Positions 9,411-17,866 of a stretch of DNA of 64,000 nt are shown here, one piece after another. Where the stretch lies: positions 62,001 through 126,000 of the forward strand of contig JAOAHX010000005.1 of NCBI GenBank assembly GCA_026415035.1. The letters run 5' to 3'. The notes below the pieces were generated by a model, which worked only from the letters and a program-made list of their open reading frames with translations, did not search any database and had not been told where the DNA came from. The number at the start of each line of letters is the position of its first letter. Position 1 is the stretch's first letter. The stretch is from Thermodesulfobacteriota bacterium. Its GTDB lineage: Bacteria > Desulfobacterota > BSN033 > UBA1163. Position numbers and translations under genes: made by a program.

Positions 9411-9516
9411 CCTTCCTTTCATAACCCCCTAAAAATCGGCACATAAATGGACAAAATGGCAAATCTCATTTCTCTATAATTTCAATAAATTGTTAGTTGG
9501 GCCGACCCTTTCAGAC

Positions 9517-9562
9517 ATTTTATACCATTCCCGAGTGGCAAAGCTCCGAGGGCCAATAAAAT
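9517..9562 (+). promoter_or_regulatory. Enhancer-like element upstream of sigma-54 site A
   Basis: ATTTTATAC (9517-9525) begins 97 bases before the -24 GG of the promoter at 9613, and CCGAGGGCCAATAAAAT (9546-9562) follows. Both recur at matching places upstream of the second sigma-54 promoter (41214-41222 and 41244-41260). Here only one half of the palindrome seen at 41204-41224 is present. Activator binding is inference. Confidence 0.55.
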
Positions 9563-9572
9563 TTCTCATTTT

Positions 9573-9585
9573 TTTCAAATGGTTA
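9573..9585 (+). promoter_or_regulatory. IHF-like site, region A
   Basis: TTTCAAATGGTTA matches the IHF consensus WATCAANNNNTTR at all but one position. It ends 29 bases before the -24 GG, the same spacing as the perfect IHF match in region B. It sits between enhancer-like element and promoter, as expected for a bend that brings a sigma-54 activator to the polymerase. Confidence 0.5.
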
Positions 9586-9612
9586 TGAATTTTGTGGGGA
9601 AAATGTTGGGTT

Positions 9613-9628
9613 GGGCATGGTTGTTGCT
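9613..9628 (+). promoter_or_regulatory. Sigma-54 (-24/-12) promoter A
   Basis: GGGCATG-GTTG-TTGCT fits the consensus TGGCACG-N4-TTGCW with two mismatches and has the required GG-N10-GC (GG 9614-9615, GC 9626-9627). The expected start near 9639 gives a leader of about 29 bases before the ATG at 9668. Confidence 0.65.
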
Positions 9629-9667
9629 TTTGAGTAGGCCAATCCCATTTGATCCGAGAGGTGAGAG

Positions 9668-9778
9668 ATGAATCCAATCTTTTTCGAATTAGCCTCTGCC
9701 AATTTTGTAACAATCTGCATCCTTCTTTTAGGGGCCATCGGAGTAATCCGCATTGCCAAGACTTACCTGGAAGCCTAA
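9668..9778 (+). CDS. Tiny single-pass membrane protein (36 residues)
   Basis: A short reading frame starting MNPIFFELASANF and ending AKTYLEA. Residues about 10-28 (NFVTICILLLGAIGVIRI) form one membrane span with a basic end. The start follows GAGAGGTGAGAG. I recognise no family. Its reality is supported by the Shine-Dalgarno-like sequence, by the sigma-54-type promoter 40 bases upstream, and by a second tiny membrane gene 25 bases downstream before a clear terminator. It could act as a small regulator or subunit of a membrane complex, but nothing in the sequence says which. Confidence 0.6.
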   Translation: MNPIFFELASANFVTICILLLGAIGVIRIAKTYLEA

Positions 9779-9803
9779 GAAGAGGATCGAGAAGGAGGGC
9801 GCG

Positions 9804-9956
9804 ATGGAAGCCAATCACGTAGTTACGCTTCCGAGGATCAAAGAGGAACCGCAGAGGATCGAGATCAACCCCAAAAGGGTGGCCGAATGGACGTTGATCT
9901 TCACCAATGCCTTCTATATCGCCTATTTTTTCGGTCGATTGTTGAAGATCATCTAA
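9804..9956 (+). CDS. Small tail-anchored membrane protein (50 residues)
   Basis: Starts MEANHVVTLPRIKEE after a strong GAAGGAGGGCGCG ribosome site. The first 27 residues are polar and charged; residues about 29-47 (EWTLIFTNAFYIAYFFGRLL) form a single aromatic-rich C-terminal span, so the polar part probably faces the cytoplasm. No family recognised. It is the second gene of a two-gene unit with the 36-residue protein, closed by the terminator at 10013. The two spans could pair with each other. Confidence 0.7.
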   Translation: MEANHVVTLPRIKEEPQRIEINPKRVAEWTLIFTNAFYIAYFFGRLLKII

Positions 9957-10012
9957 TTGGTAATCGGGCTCATCGAGGGCTTCAATCCCCAGCCTCCTTT
10001 AACCCCTAACCT

Positions 10013-10058
10013 GGAGGGCGGCCTTCTTCGTTGGAAGAGGGTCGCCCTTCCTTTTTTT
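10013..10058 (+). terminator. Rho-independent terminator after small membrane genes
   Basis: GGAGGGCG pairs with CGCCCTTCC across an inner CTTC/GAAG helix, followed by seven T residues (10052-10058). It closes the 9668-9956 unit and separates it from the prenyltransferase gene. Confidence 0.8.
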
Positions 10059-10102
10059 ATTCCCCAGTTGAATTTTGAGGACGTTTATTCTAATTGTTAA
10101 TC

Positions 10103-11017
10103 ATGAGGGGGACCTCCTTTTTCACCGCCTGGTGGAGACTTTCGAGAATCCCGTTCCTCTCGGTCGGGGTCTTTCCATTGATTTTGGGCTTTGCCCTTGC
10201 CCGGCGCTCAGGATATGAGGCCCCGCTGGGGCTCTATCTGCTTTCCATCGTTGCCACCGTCCTCATCATGTGGATGACTTACTATTTGGGGGAGTGGAAT
10301 GATCTGGGGGGAGATCGGATCAACCGAACCTTCAACCGATTTTCGGGTGGGTCGAGGGTCCTCGTCGAAGGGGTCCTCCCTCCCTGGATTTCGCTTCTCT
10401 TCGGGTACCTCTGCCTCGGGGGGAGTATCCTCCTCGGTCTCTATCTCCGCTGGAGATATCAAACAGGTCCTTGGACGCTTCTTCTGGGAGGGGTCGGCAT
10501 TTTTTCGGGATTTTTCTATTCCGGAAAGCCCCTTCGGTTCGCCTATCGTGGATTGGGGGAGGTTCTTATCGGGTTCTGTTACGGTTGGCTTCCGATTGCC
10601 ACCGGATTCTACCTCTGCGCAGGATTTATCAGCGACCGAGTCTTCTGGCTCTCCCTCCCTATTGGACTGACGGTCTTCAATGTGATTTTGATCAACGAGT
10701 TCCCTGACGAAGAGGCCGATCGCCACATCGGGAAGAGAAACCTGGTCGTTCGATTCGGCAAGGAGAGGATGGGTGACCTCTATATGGCCCTCTCCATCTT
10801 GGCGGGACTCTTCTTCATCAAGATGGTGAGGATTTCAGGAAAAGGCCCATGGCTTTGGGCCCTTATCGCCTTTCCTGGGCTTCTCATCCTCTACAATCTT
10901 TGGATGGTCTGGAAGGAGGCCTATCGAGAACCGAAGAGGTTGGAATCCCTCTGCCGAAATACCCTCGCGGTCAATCTCTCGATGACGCTCATTCTCACGC
11001 TTCTCCAGGGGCTATAG
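10103..11017 (+). CDS. UbiA/MenA-type prenyltransferase
   Basis: A polytopic membrane enzyme of the UbiA superfamily that joins a polyprenyl diphosphate to an aromatic acceptor. It carries the two Asp-rich sites: NDLGGDRINR (about residue 62) and NEFPDEEADRHIGKRNL (about 200), and eight or so membrane spans in 304 residues. The second site resembles MenA (1,4-dihydroxy-2-naphthoate polyprenyltransferase), which would make menaquinone, the usual quinone of anaerobes. No other men gene is in the window, so the acceptor is not certain. I chose ATG 10103 over a TTG nine bases upstream. The next gene follows by 22 bases. Confidence 0.8.
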   Translation: MRGTSFFTAWWRLSRIPFLSVGVFPLILGFALARRSGYEAPLGLYLLSIVATVLIMWMTYYLGEWNDLGGDRINRTFNRFSGGSRVLVEGVLPPWISLLFGYLCLGGSILLGLYLRWRYQTGPWTLLLGGVGIFSGFFYSGKPLRFAYRGLGEVLIGFCYGWLPIATGFYLCAGFISDRVFWLSLPIGLTVFNVILINEFPDEEADRHIGKRNLVVRFGKERMGDLYMALSILAGLFFIKMVRISGKGPWLWALIAFPGLLILYNLWMVWKEAYREPKRLESLCRNTLAVNLSMTLILTLLQGL

Positions 11018-11039
11018 CCACTGGGATGGGGAGACGATC

Positions 11040-12179
11040 TTGGAAGAACTCCAAAAGGTGATCCAGAAAGTCGAAGCCGACCTTCAGGAGGGAAGGTCAG
11101 AGGGGGAAGTCCTCCATCACCTCCTTTCCTTTGTGGGTGAAGATCTTAATAAGTCAGAACAGGCGATTGAAGCCTTAGGAAAGATGGGCCATCCCCAGGC
11201 AGGGCGCCTCCTTCGGCGATGGTCGGAGGCCACCCCCGATAAAAAGATCCAAAAGATGATCAAAAGGTCGATTTACCGGCTAAAAAGTAAAGGGATCGCC
11301 GTCGAGGAGCCTTCTCTGAAGGGAGAACGACCGATTTTTCGGCTCCCGCCTTCGGAACCCCCTGTGGGTTTTGGGGGCCCTTTCGATTCTTTGGGACAGC
11401 GATTTCTCTTGCTCTCCGTTCCCCGCCCGGGTCGGGGGATTTTGGTGGTGCAGGGGCTTCTGAGTGATACTGAGGGATGGATAGACTGTTCTGTTGGAGA
11501 GATGGGGAGGAAGCACTTTAAAGAGCTTCTGGAAAAGATCCAGAAGAGTCTTCCTTTCCCCCTGGTGGAGATGGAGGCCTCCTATGTGGCCTTTCTCTTC
11601 GACGAGGCCTACCGACTCTCCCTCCACCAAGGGAAGACACCTCCCCAGGATTATCTGGAACGGAGGAGGGAGGTCGAGGCCGTTAAGAAAACCTACTCCC
11701 GACCCATTATCTATTCCCTGCTTCCGGAGGAAGAGATCGAGAGGGAGGAGGGGATCTTCGAAAAGGGGGCTGAACTCCACCAGATCGATCTCTTTTCCTC
11801 CTGGATCCTCAACGAGGAAGTGACCCAACCCTATGTCGAAGAGGTGCGAATGGCGGAAGAGTCGAGATTGGTTCTCCAGCCCTTCCAGAAAGAGGCCCGA
11901 CTCCACGAGATCTACCAGAGGGCCCTCTCAGAAATCTTTTCCGACGAGGTGCGGTCTCGGTACCGAAATAGGATGGAGGAGATGGCCTACTACCTTTTCC
12001 AGGCAGGGAAGAGGGAAGAGGCAAAGCTCTCCCTTTCCGTCGCCCTCTCCCTCAAAAGGCCGTTCAATCCGATTCGACCCAACCCGTTCCTCTTTCACCT
12101 GGTGGTGAAATCCATTTTAACTTACTTGTCTGAACGTCAGAAAAGAGAGAGGGAATTTTCATTGATCACTCGACCCTAA
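11040..12179 (+). CDS. Protein of unknown function (379 residues)
   Basis: I do not recognise this protein. The first 85 residues are helical and charged (EELQKVIQKVEADLQEG, then EQAIEALGKMGHPQAGRLL), resembling one or two HEAT-type repeats. A central region around 110-150 is beta-like (FLLLSVPRPGRGILVVQGLLSD); the C-terminal third is charged and helical. No signal peptide or membrane span is visible, so it is probably cytoplasmic. It appears to start with TTG at 11040 after GGGGAGA. It lies between the prenyltransferase and the AsmA-like gene and may share their transcript. Confidence 0.65.
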   Translation: MEELQKVIQKVEADLQEGRSEGEVLHHLLSFVGEDLNKSEQAIEALGKMGHPQAGRLLRRWSEATPDKKIQKMIKRSIYRLKSKGIAVEEPSLKGERPIFRLPPSEPPVGFGGPFDSLGQRFLLLSVPRPGRGILVVQGLLSDTEGWIDCSVGEMGRKHFKELLEKIQKSLPFPLVEMEASYVAFLFDEAYRLSLHQGKTPPQDYLERRREVEAVKKTYSRPIIYSLLPEEEIEREEGIFEKGAELHQIDLFSSWILNEEVTQPYVEEVRMAEESRLVLQPFQKEARLHEIYQRALSEIFSDEVRSRYRNRMEEMAYYLFQAGKREEAKLSLSVALSLKRPFNPIRPNPFLFHLVVKSILTYLSERQKREREFSLITRP

Positions 12180-12180
12180 A

Positions 12181-12211
12181 CTCCCTCCCCCCAGGCCCCG
12201 GAAGGAGGGAG
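12181..12211. repeat. 8-bp inverted repeat in spacer
   Basis: CTCCCTCC and GGAGGGAG pair across a 15-base C-rich loop just after the 379-residue gene. No T-run follows, so termination is unlikely; it could hinder read-through or hide a ribosome site. Confidence 0.4.
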
Positions 12212-12232
12212 CGAAGATAGACATCAGACTCG

Positions 12233-13288
12233 ATGAAAAAATGGTTGATCCTCACCGGGCTCCTCCTCGTCCTGCTCGCAGGGGCCTACTTCGGTCTTTC
12301 CTCCCATGCGGTAAAAGCCCTCCAGCCTCAACTTCAGAAGGCCTTCGGTCAAGGGGTGACGATCGGCCAGATCAGGGCCAAGGGGACTTTCCTTTCTGTT
12401 TATGGACTTCAATGGAAGAACCTTCCGTCCGATCCGCCCTTTTTGAAGGTCGAGGAGATGAGGGTCTATCCCTCGCCCTTTGCCCTATTGAAACGGGACG
12501 CCCCTTTTCGAAAAATCGTCCTCATCAAACCGGCCCTCACCGTCTTCAGGACCCGCGAGGGGCATTGGGTAGGGCCTTGGGGGAGGAAGAGGGAAGGGGT
12601 GGTGGCCCATCGAGGCGGAGAGGATATCGAAAAGAAGGAGGGGTCAGGGAAAGATGGATCATTCCTAACCGGGTTGATCCGGATCGAGAGGGGCTGCCTC
12701 GAGATCGAGGATCGAGGCCTTGGAGAGGTTTCCCAGAGGATCCTTTTATACGATGTGGATGCGGATCTCAGGCCCACCGGATACCCCTCGACCCGATCTT
12801 CTGTCGAATTGAAAGGAAGAGGAGGGATAGGAGGTCCGGGAGGGGAGATCTCCATAAAAGGGTGGATCGATCTCTCGACGTCGGAGATGGACCTTGCGGT
12901 GACCCTGAGGGAGATTGAATTGAAATGTTTCGAACCCTATTACCGGAAGAGGGTATCTTCAGAGATCGATTCCGGAAGATTGAGTGGAGCGATTCGCATC
13001 GCCGTCCATGGGGGCATGCTCGACCTCAACGGAGGGCTGGAACTGGTCGGGCTGAAGTTTAGACGGAAGGAAGGGACTTTTTTCTACATCCCCACGAAGA
13101 CCCTCCAAGACCGCTTGGAGGCGAAAGGGGGCCGCCTCGCCCTTCCCTTTAAATTGCGTGCCGATCTGAAGGATCCCCAGCTCCATCTTCAAACCCTTCT
13201 CCTCTGGCAGATTGGGCTTGCCCTGGCCGAGGCCCTTGGATTTCCGGTGAAAAAGATGGAGGGGGTTGACCTCCCTCGAATCAATTGA
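12233..13288 (+). CDS. AsmA-like membrane-anchored protein
   Basis: 351 residues with one N-terminal anchor (about 3-23) and a long, beta-rich periplasmic part. The pattern VKALQPQLQKAFGQGVTIGQIRAKGTFLSVYGLQWKN..., then repeated strands such as VEEMRVYPSPFALLKRD and IVLIKPALTVFRTREGHW resembles the N-terminal region of AsmA/DUF748-type proteins that help outer-membrane lipid or protein assembly. Residues around 120-145 are low-complexity and charged. The family call rests on overall look, not on a diagnostic motif. It follows the unknown 379-residue gene and precedes the ketoacyl synthase by 24 bases. Confidence 0.5.
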   Translation: MKKWLILTGLLLVLLAGAYFGLSSHAVKALQPQLQKAFGQGVTIGQIRAKGTFLSVYGLQWKNLPSDPPFLKVEEMRVYPSPFALLKRDAPFRKIVLIKPALTVFRTREGHWVGPWGRKREGVVAHRGGEDIEKKEGSGKDGSFLTGLIRIERGCLEIEDRGLGEVSQRILLYDVDADLRPTGYPSTRSSVELKGRGGIGGPGGEISIKGWIDLSTSEMDLAVTLREIELKCFEPYYRKRVSSEIDSGRLSGAIRIAVHGGMLDLNGGLELVGLKFRRKEGTFFYIPTKTLQDRLEAKGGRLALPFKLRADLKDPQLHLQTLLLWQIGLALAEALGFPVKKMEGVDLPRIN

Positions 13289-13312
13289 TATATATGGCGC
13301 AACTTCAATCCC

Positions 13313-14650
13313 ATGGAGAAGGAGATGAGATCGACGGACAGAAGGGTCGTCATCACGGGGATAGGGCCAGTGACACCAGTGGGGATCGGAAAGGAGGCCT
13401 ATTGGGAGAGCCTCATCCAGGGGAGATCCGCGTTTAAGCGGATCGAGTTTCCCGGATATGACATGAGTCAATATCGGTGCCGGATCGGGGCCCCGATCGA
13501 AGGGTTCGATCTAAGCCATTTCGTGACCCAAACGAAACACGCCAAGTATTTTGGGAAGACCACCCAGTATGCGATCGCGGCCACCAAACTTGCCCTCGAA
13601 GATGCGGGCATCGAGATCGAGAGAAACGAAGGTGAGGGGAAGACCTCCGGGGATTCGAGGAACGAGTATCGGTTGAGAGGGATCGACCCCTTCAGGGTGG
13701 GCGTCATCCTCGGCGTGAGCGTCGAGTCGATGGAGCTTTTAGAAGCCTATCATAGCCGTTTTTTGAACCGAGGGGTGAGGGGCATCTCACCTTTTGCCCT
13801 TCCCAATATTTATTTGAGCGCCATCACCTCCCACGTGGCCCAGTACTTTTCCATCCGGGGCACCTCCTTTGCCCTCTCCACGGCGTGCGCCTCGGCCACC
13901 CATGCGATGGCCAACAGTTACTTCCAGATCCGCTTGGGCAGGGAAGACCTGGTGGTGACCGGCGGATCGGATGCCTGTTTGACCCCCTATGTCTTCGGAG
14001 GGTTCGATGTCCTTCGGGCGATGTCGACCCGCAACGACGAACCCCAGAAGGCCTGTCGGCCTTTCGACAAGGAGAGGGATGGATTTGTGATGGCCGAGGG
14101 AGCCGGGGTCCTGATCTTCGAAGAGCTCGAACATGCCCGTCAGCGTGGGGCTCGAATCTATGCCGAGGTCGTGGGCGTCGGGATGACCGCGGATGCCTAC
14201 CACCTCACAGAGCCCGCTCCGGATGGGAGAGCCTTGGGAAGGGCCATTCGAGAGGCCCTCGACATGGCCGGCATCCGTCCGGAAGAGGTCGATTACATCA
14301 ACCCCCACGGGACCTCGACGCCGCTCAACGATAAGGTGGAGACCAAGGTGATCAAGGACGTGTTCGGCGAGAAGGCCTATGGGATTCCCATCAGTTCCAC
14401 GAAATCGATCACGGGCCATCTCCTGGGAGCGGCCGGAGGGGTGGAGGCGATCGCCGTGGTTATGAGCATCGAGAGGGGGATGATCCATCCCACCCTCAAT
14501 CTGGATGTCCCGGATCCGGAGTGCGATCTCGATTATGTGCCTCACCACCCTCGCCGAAAAGAGGTGAGGGTCGGACTCTCGATTTCAGCGGGCTTTGGAG
14601 GGGTCAACAGCACCCTCCTGCTCAAAAAGATCGAGATTCCTTCTCTATGA
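13313..14650 (+). CDS. Beta-ketoacyl-ACP synthase (FabF family)
   Basis: A condensing enzyme that extends acyl-ACP with malonyl-ACP. The Cys-His-His triad is visible: STACASATHA (Cys near 188), NPHGTST (His near 330) and SITGHLLGAAGG (His near 365). The 445 residues include an extra stretch of about 20 between the first helix layer and the VGVILG strand (ERNEGEGKTSGDSRNEYRLRG) not found in E. coli FabF. No acp, fabG or fabD is next to it, unlike the usual fab cluster, so it may serve a secondary lipid pathway rather than bulk fatty acid synthesis. I therefore give no symbol. Confidence 0.88.
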   Translation: MEKEMRSTDRRVVITGIGPVTPVGIGKEAYWESLIQGRSAFKRIEFPGYDMSQYRCRIGAPIEGFDLSHFVTQTKHAKYFGKTTQYAIAATKLALEDAGIEIERNEGEGKTSGDSRNEYRLRGIDPFRVGVILGVSVESMELLEAYHSRFLNRGVRGISPFALPNIYLSAITSHVAQYFSIRGTSFALSTACASATHAMANSYFQIRLGREDLVVTGGSDACLTPYVFGGFDVLRAMSTRNDEPQKACRPFDKERDGFVMAEGAGVLIFEELEHARQRGARIYAEVVGVGMTADAYHLTEPAPDGRALGRAIREALDMAGIRPEEVDYINPHGTSTPLNDKVETKVIKDVFGEKAYGIPISSTKSITGHLLGAAGGVEAIAVVMSIERGMIHPTLNLDVPDPECDLDYVPHHPRRKEVRVGLSISAGFGGVNSTLLLKKIEIPSL

Positions 14651-14679
14651 ATCTCCTCGCCCTGGCCCGCCCGGACGGG

Positions 14680-14707
14680 TTGACACCCCGTCGGGAAAAC
14701 GTATAAT
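14680..14707 (+). promoter_or_regulatory. Consensus sigma-70 promoter
   Basis: TTGACA (14680-14685), a 16-base spacer and TATAAT (14702-14707): both hexamers are perfect. It stands 28 bases before the histidine kinase start codon and lies in the short gap after the ketoacyl synthase. Confidence 0.85.
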
Positions 14708-14735
14708 ATTTTTAAGCCGAAACAAAGGGAAATCG

Positions 14736-16568
14736 ATGAATCCTCCTCTCGACCAGGAGTTGATCCGTTCGATCCTCTCCGAACTTCAGGCCAAGGGGTG
14801 CCGCCTCTCCCCGGAAGAAGCGACGGGGGTCGTCGATCTCATCAAGGAGAGGATCCTCTTCCACTACGTAGACCAGGTCATCCATCAAGCGGATACGATC
14901 CTCGAAATCAACCCCTCCCTTTCCGAGCGGGAGATCCTTCAGACCCTTGCCCGGAATGTGGTCGAATTCCTCGGCGCCGAGGCCGCAACCATCCGGATCT
15001 ACAACCCGAGCAAGAAAGAGATGGTCTCCTTCGGTTCTTATCCGGCAGAAGGGGACGACCGGGAGGTGGTGATCCCCTTCGATGATACGATCGCAGGGGA
15101 GGTCGTCCGGAGCAAGAAGAGCTACTTCGTGCCCAGCATCGCCAAAGAGGAGAAGTACAAGGGAAAGGAGAAGGTGGAGAAGAAAGGGATCCACTCGATG
15201 CTCGCCGTTCCCATCTCCATTCCCCGCTTCTCCTTGAAGGACGTGGACACGGAGGGATGTATCCAGATCTATTTCAAGGAAGAGGGGAAGGTCTTCACCC
15301 CTTTGGAGACGAGAATCGCCGAGACCCTGGCCAAACGGGTGAGCTACGTGATCGCCCGGAAGCGGATCATGGATCTCCAGAAGATGAGCACGACGAAGGA
15401 CCGGATCGTGGAGCAGATCTTCCTCAAACTGGGCAAACGGGGCGGGGTGAAGATGAAGGAGGTCTTCAATCTGGTCATTCCCGAGTTGGCCGACTTCATG
15501 AGGATTCAGCGCTGCTCTCTCTTTTCGGTCATGGAGGATCGGACCCAGGTGGTGCTGGAGGCCGGATTCCCCGAGGCCCAACACGGGATCGGGAAGGTCT
15601 TTTCGGTGAAGGAATCGCCCTATATCCGCACCATTGTGGAGCAGACCGGTCCCTTCGGCGATTTTGAGTACGAAAAGATTCATCCCAACTATCTCCACAT
15701 CCTCCATCCCCAGAAGAGCTCGCTGCTTCCCCCGGATTTGAAACGCTTTCTCGAAAGCCAACAAATCCATTCTGTCCTCTACATTCCCCTGCGGGTCGAT
15801 GGGAAGGTCGAATATTTTCTCGCCTTCGATGCCCAGGCCCAGCACCCGGGCTTCACAGAAGAAGAGATCGAGATCTTCGCCCTCTTTGGAAAGGAGCTGA
15901 TGAAAGGCCTCCGGCTGGAGAAGATGGACGATATCCTCCACGATTTCAAGAATCCCGCCATCGCCCTGGCGGGGTTCGCCAAAAGGATCCAGAAGATCCT
16001 GGCCGACGGTGATTACCCCGCGAAGAAGGAGAAGGTGGACCAGGCCCTCGAGATCGTGCTGAAAGAGAGTTCAAGGATTCAGGAGCTGGCCCTGACCCTC
16101 CACGGTGAAGGAAGGGAGGAGGTGGTCGACCTCTCGGAAAGGTTGGAGCGGAGGGCCCTGATCAACGAAGAGGCCATCGCGGAACTGAAGAAGGGCAATG
16201 TCCGATTCCCGGAAAGATCCCTGACGACCCCCTTGTGGATCCGGTGCTATCCCCTTCACCTGGAAAGGGTCCTCGACAATCTCCTCAACAATGCCTCCAA
16301 CGCCATCCCTGAGGAAGGCGGGGAACTTTCGATTCGGTCCTATCGAGAGGGCGATTGGGCCGTGGCGGAGATTTCGAATACCGGTCAGATCTCCGAGGAG
16401 GATCGAGACCGATTGCTCATGGGGGAGGGCAGGGGAAGGGGCCTCCACATCACCACACGCCTCGTCAAAAAGATGGGAGGGAAGATGGAGATGGAGACCG
16501 GTGCTGGCCGGACGACCTTTCGCGTCAAATTTCCCTTGGCGAGGCAGCCCTCGATCGGATCGGACTGA
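14736..16568 (+). CDS. GAF-domain sensor histidine kinase
   Basis: 610 residues, no membrane span, so a soluble sensor. A GAF domain at about 60-205 and a second GAF-like domain at about 225-390 precede a HisKA-like segment with the motif ILHDFKNPAIALAG (His402), and a short HATPase_c domain with LERVLDNLLNNASNAI and a GRGLHITTRLVKKMGG box at the end. The D-box DTG is replaced by NTGQIS, which occurs in some kinases. No response regulator is adjacent. The ATG at 14736 lies 28 bases downstream of a perfect promoter; an upstream in-frame start would run inside the ketoacyl synthase and is rejected. Confidence 0.85.
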   Translation: MNPPLDQELIRSILSELQAKGCRLSPEEATGVVDLIKERILFHYVDQVIHQADTILEINPSLSEREILQTLARNVVEFLGAEAATIRIYNPSKKEMVSFGSYPAEGDDREVVIPFDDTIAGEVVRSKKSYFVPSIAKEEKYKGKEKVEKKGIHSMLAVPISIPRFSLKDVDTEGCIQIYFKEEGKVFTPLETRIAETLAKRVSYVIARKRIMDLQKMSTTKDRIVEQIFLKLGKRGGVKMKEVFNLVIPELADFMRIQRCSLFSVMEDRTQVVLEAGFPEAQHGIGKVFSVKESPYIRTIVEQTGPFGDFEYEKIHPNYLHILHPQKSSLLPPDLKRFLESQQIHSVLYIPLRVDGKVEYFLAFDAQAQHPGFTEEEIEIFALFGKELMKGLRLEKMDDILHDFKNPAIALAGFAKRIQKILADGDYPAKKEKVDQALEIVLKESSRIQELALTLHGEGREEVVDLSERLERRALINEEAIAELKKGNVRFPERSLTTPLWIRCYPLHLERVLDNLLNNASNAIPEEGGELSIRSYREGDWAVAEISNTGQISEEDRDRLLMGEGRGRGLHITTRLVKKMGGKMEMETGAGRTTFRVKFPLARQPSIGSD

Positions 16569-16598
16569 CCCTTTCTGACTCCCAGGGGAGGAACGGGG

Positions 16599-17741
16599 AT
16601 GGCGTTGGCTGGGGGGGGAGAGATGGAGCAATTTCATTGTCCGCTCTGCGGCCGGTCCTATCCGGTCGATTCCACCCGCTGGCGATGCGACTGTGGCTCA
16701 CCCCTTGACCTCCGGTTCTCGCCTCGATTTCCCGAAAAAAAGATCGTTCATAGAGGGGCCACCCTCTGGAGGTATCGGGAGGCGCTTCCCATCCTGGAGG
16801 ACCGATCGATTCTCTCCTTCGGGGAGGGGTTCACCCCCCTGGAGGAGATGGAGTTTCACGGCCAAAGGGTCTGGGTAAAGATCGACTATCTCTTTCCGAC
16901 GGGCTCTTACAAAGATCGAGGGGCCACCGTGCTTCTCAGCAAGGTGAACGAGCTGGGGGTCCGGCGGGTCGTGGAAGATTCTTCGGGAAATGCGGGTTCC
17001 TCCATCGCTGCCTATAGCGCAAAGGCCGGGATCGAGTGTCACATCTACACCCCCCGGACGACCTCGGAAGGAAAGTTAAGCCAGATCCGGATGTATGGAG
17101 CCAGGTTACACAGGATCGAGGGGTCGAGGGAGGAGACGGCGCGCATGGCCATGGCGGTGGCCAAGAGGATCTACTATGCCAGCCACTGCTGGAACCCCTA
17201 TTTCCTCCATGGAACGAAGACCTTTGCCTTCGAGGTTTGGGAACAGATGGGATGGCGATCGCCCGACACGCTCGTCCTTCCCGTTGGCCACGGGACGCTC
17301 CTGTTGGGGGCCTACATCGGGTTTAAGGAGCTGAAAGAGGCGGGGAGGGTGAAAGGGCTTCCCAAGTTGGTGGGCATTCAGGCCGAAGCCTGCTCACCCC
17401 TTTATCAGGCCTATGTAAGGGGGCTTGAAGGGATCCCCGAGATTGTAAAGGGAGAGACCCTTGCCGAAGGAATCGCCATCGCCGAACCTGTGAGGGCGCG
17501 ACAGATTTTGGAGGTCCTGCGGGAGACCGGCGGAGAGATCCTGACGGTGACCGAGACCGAGATCCTACGGGCCTGGAAAGAGATGGGGCGAAGAGGCCAT
17601 TTCATCGAGCCCACCTCCGCGGCTACCATCGCCGGCCTAAAAAGATATTTAAGGAAGAGAGGGAAGAACGAGCGAATCGTCTCGAGCCTCACGGGCACGG
17701 GGTTGAAAGCGGTCGATACGCTCCGGAAGTTTCGGCTCTGA
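16599..17741 (+). CDS. Threonine synthase-like PLP enzyme
   Basis: A fold-type II pyridoxal-phosphate enzyme of 380 residues. It opens with a zinc ribbon (FHCPLCGRSYP ... WRCDCGSPLDL), as in archaeal-type threonine synthases, then the PLP lysine in PTGSYKDRGA, the SSGNAGSS loop that grips the substrate, a glycine-rich phosphate loop LPVGHGTLLLG and the SLTGTGLKAVD end. The likely reaction is O-phosphohomoserine to threonine. Close relatives of unknown substrate exist, so I keep the call at family level. The ATG at 16599 has AGGGGAGG seven bases upstream; an ATG at 16623 is the alternative. Confidence 0.8.
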   Translation: MALAGGGEMEQFHCPLCGRSYPVDSTRWRCDCGSPLDLRFSPRFPEKKIVHRGATLWRYREALPILEDRSILSFGEGFTPLEEMEFHGQRVWVKIDYLFPTGSYKDRGATVLLSKVNELGVRRVVEDSSGNAGSSIAAYSAKAGIECHIYTPRTTSEGKLSQIRMYGARLHRIEGSREETARMAMAVAKRIYYASHCWNPYFLHGTKTFAFEVWEQMGWRSPDTLVLPVGHGTLLLGAYIGFKELKEAGRVKGLPKLVGIQAEACSPLYQAYVRGLEGIPEIVKGETLAEGIAIAEPVRARQILEVLRETGGEILTVTETEILRAWKEMGRRGHFIEPTSAATIAGLKRYLRKRGKNERIVSSLTGTGLKAVDTLRKFRL

Positions 17742-17780
17742 GGATCACGGCAAGGCCTCGAAACAGGCCCATCCCTTCCC

Positions 17781-17809
17781 TTGACAGCCCCCCCTTCAAT
17801 GGTTAAATT
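17781..17809 (+). promoter_or_regulatory. Candidate promoter of NEW3-ABC unit
   Basis: TTGACA (17781-17786) with TTAAAT or TAAATT at 16-17 bases spacing, about 58 bases before the NEW3 protein start. Confidence 0.5.
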
Positions 17810-17866
17810 ATCGGCACCTGTGTCCCCTTTTCAAATCGACCGAGTCCATTGTGAGGAGGGAAGTCT

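Noticed and set aside
14712-15941. 409-residue open frame opposite the GAF kinase
   Set aside because: Shadow frame with no domain; the kinase on the plus strand is complete and has a consensus promoter.
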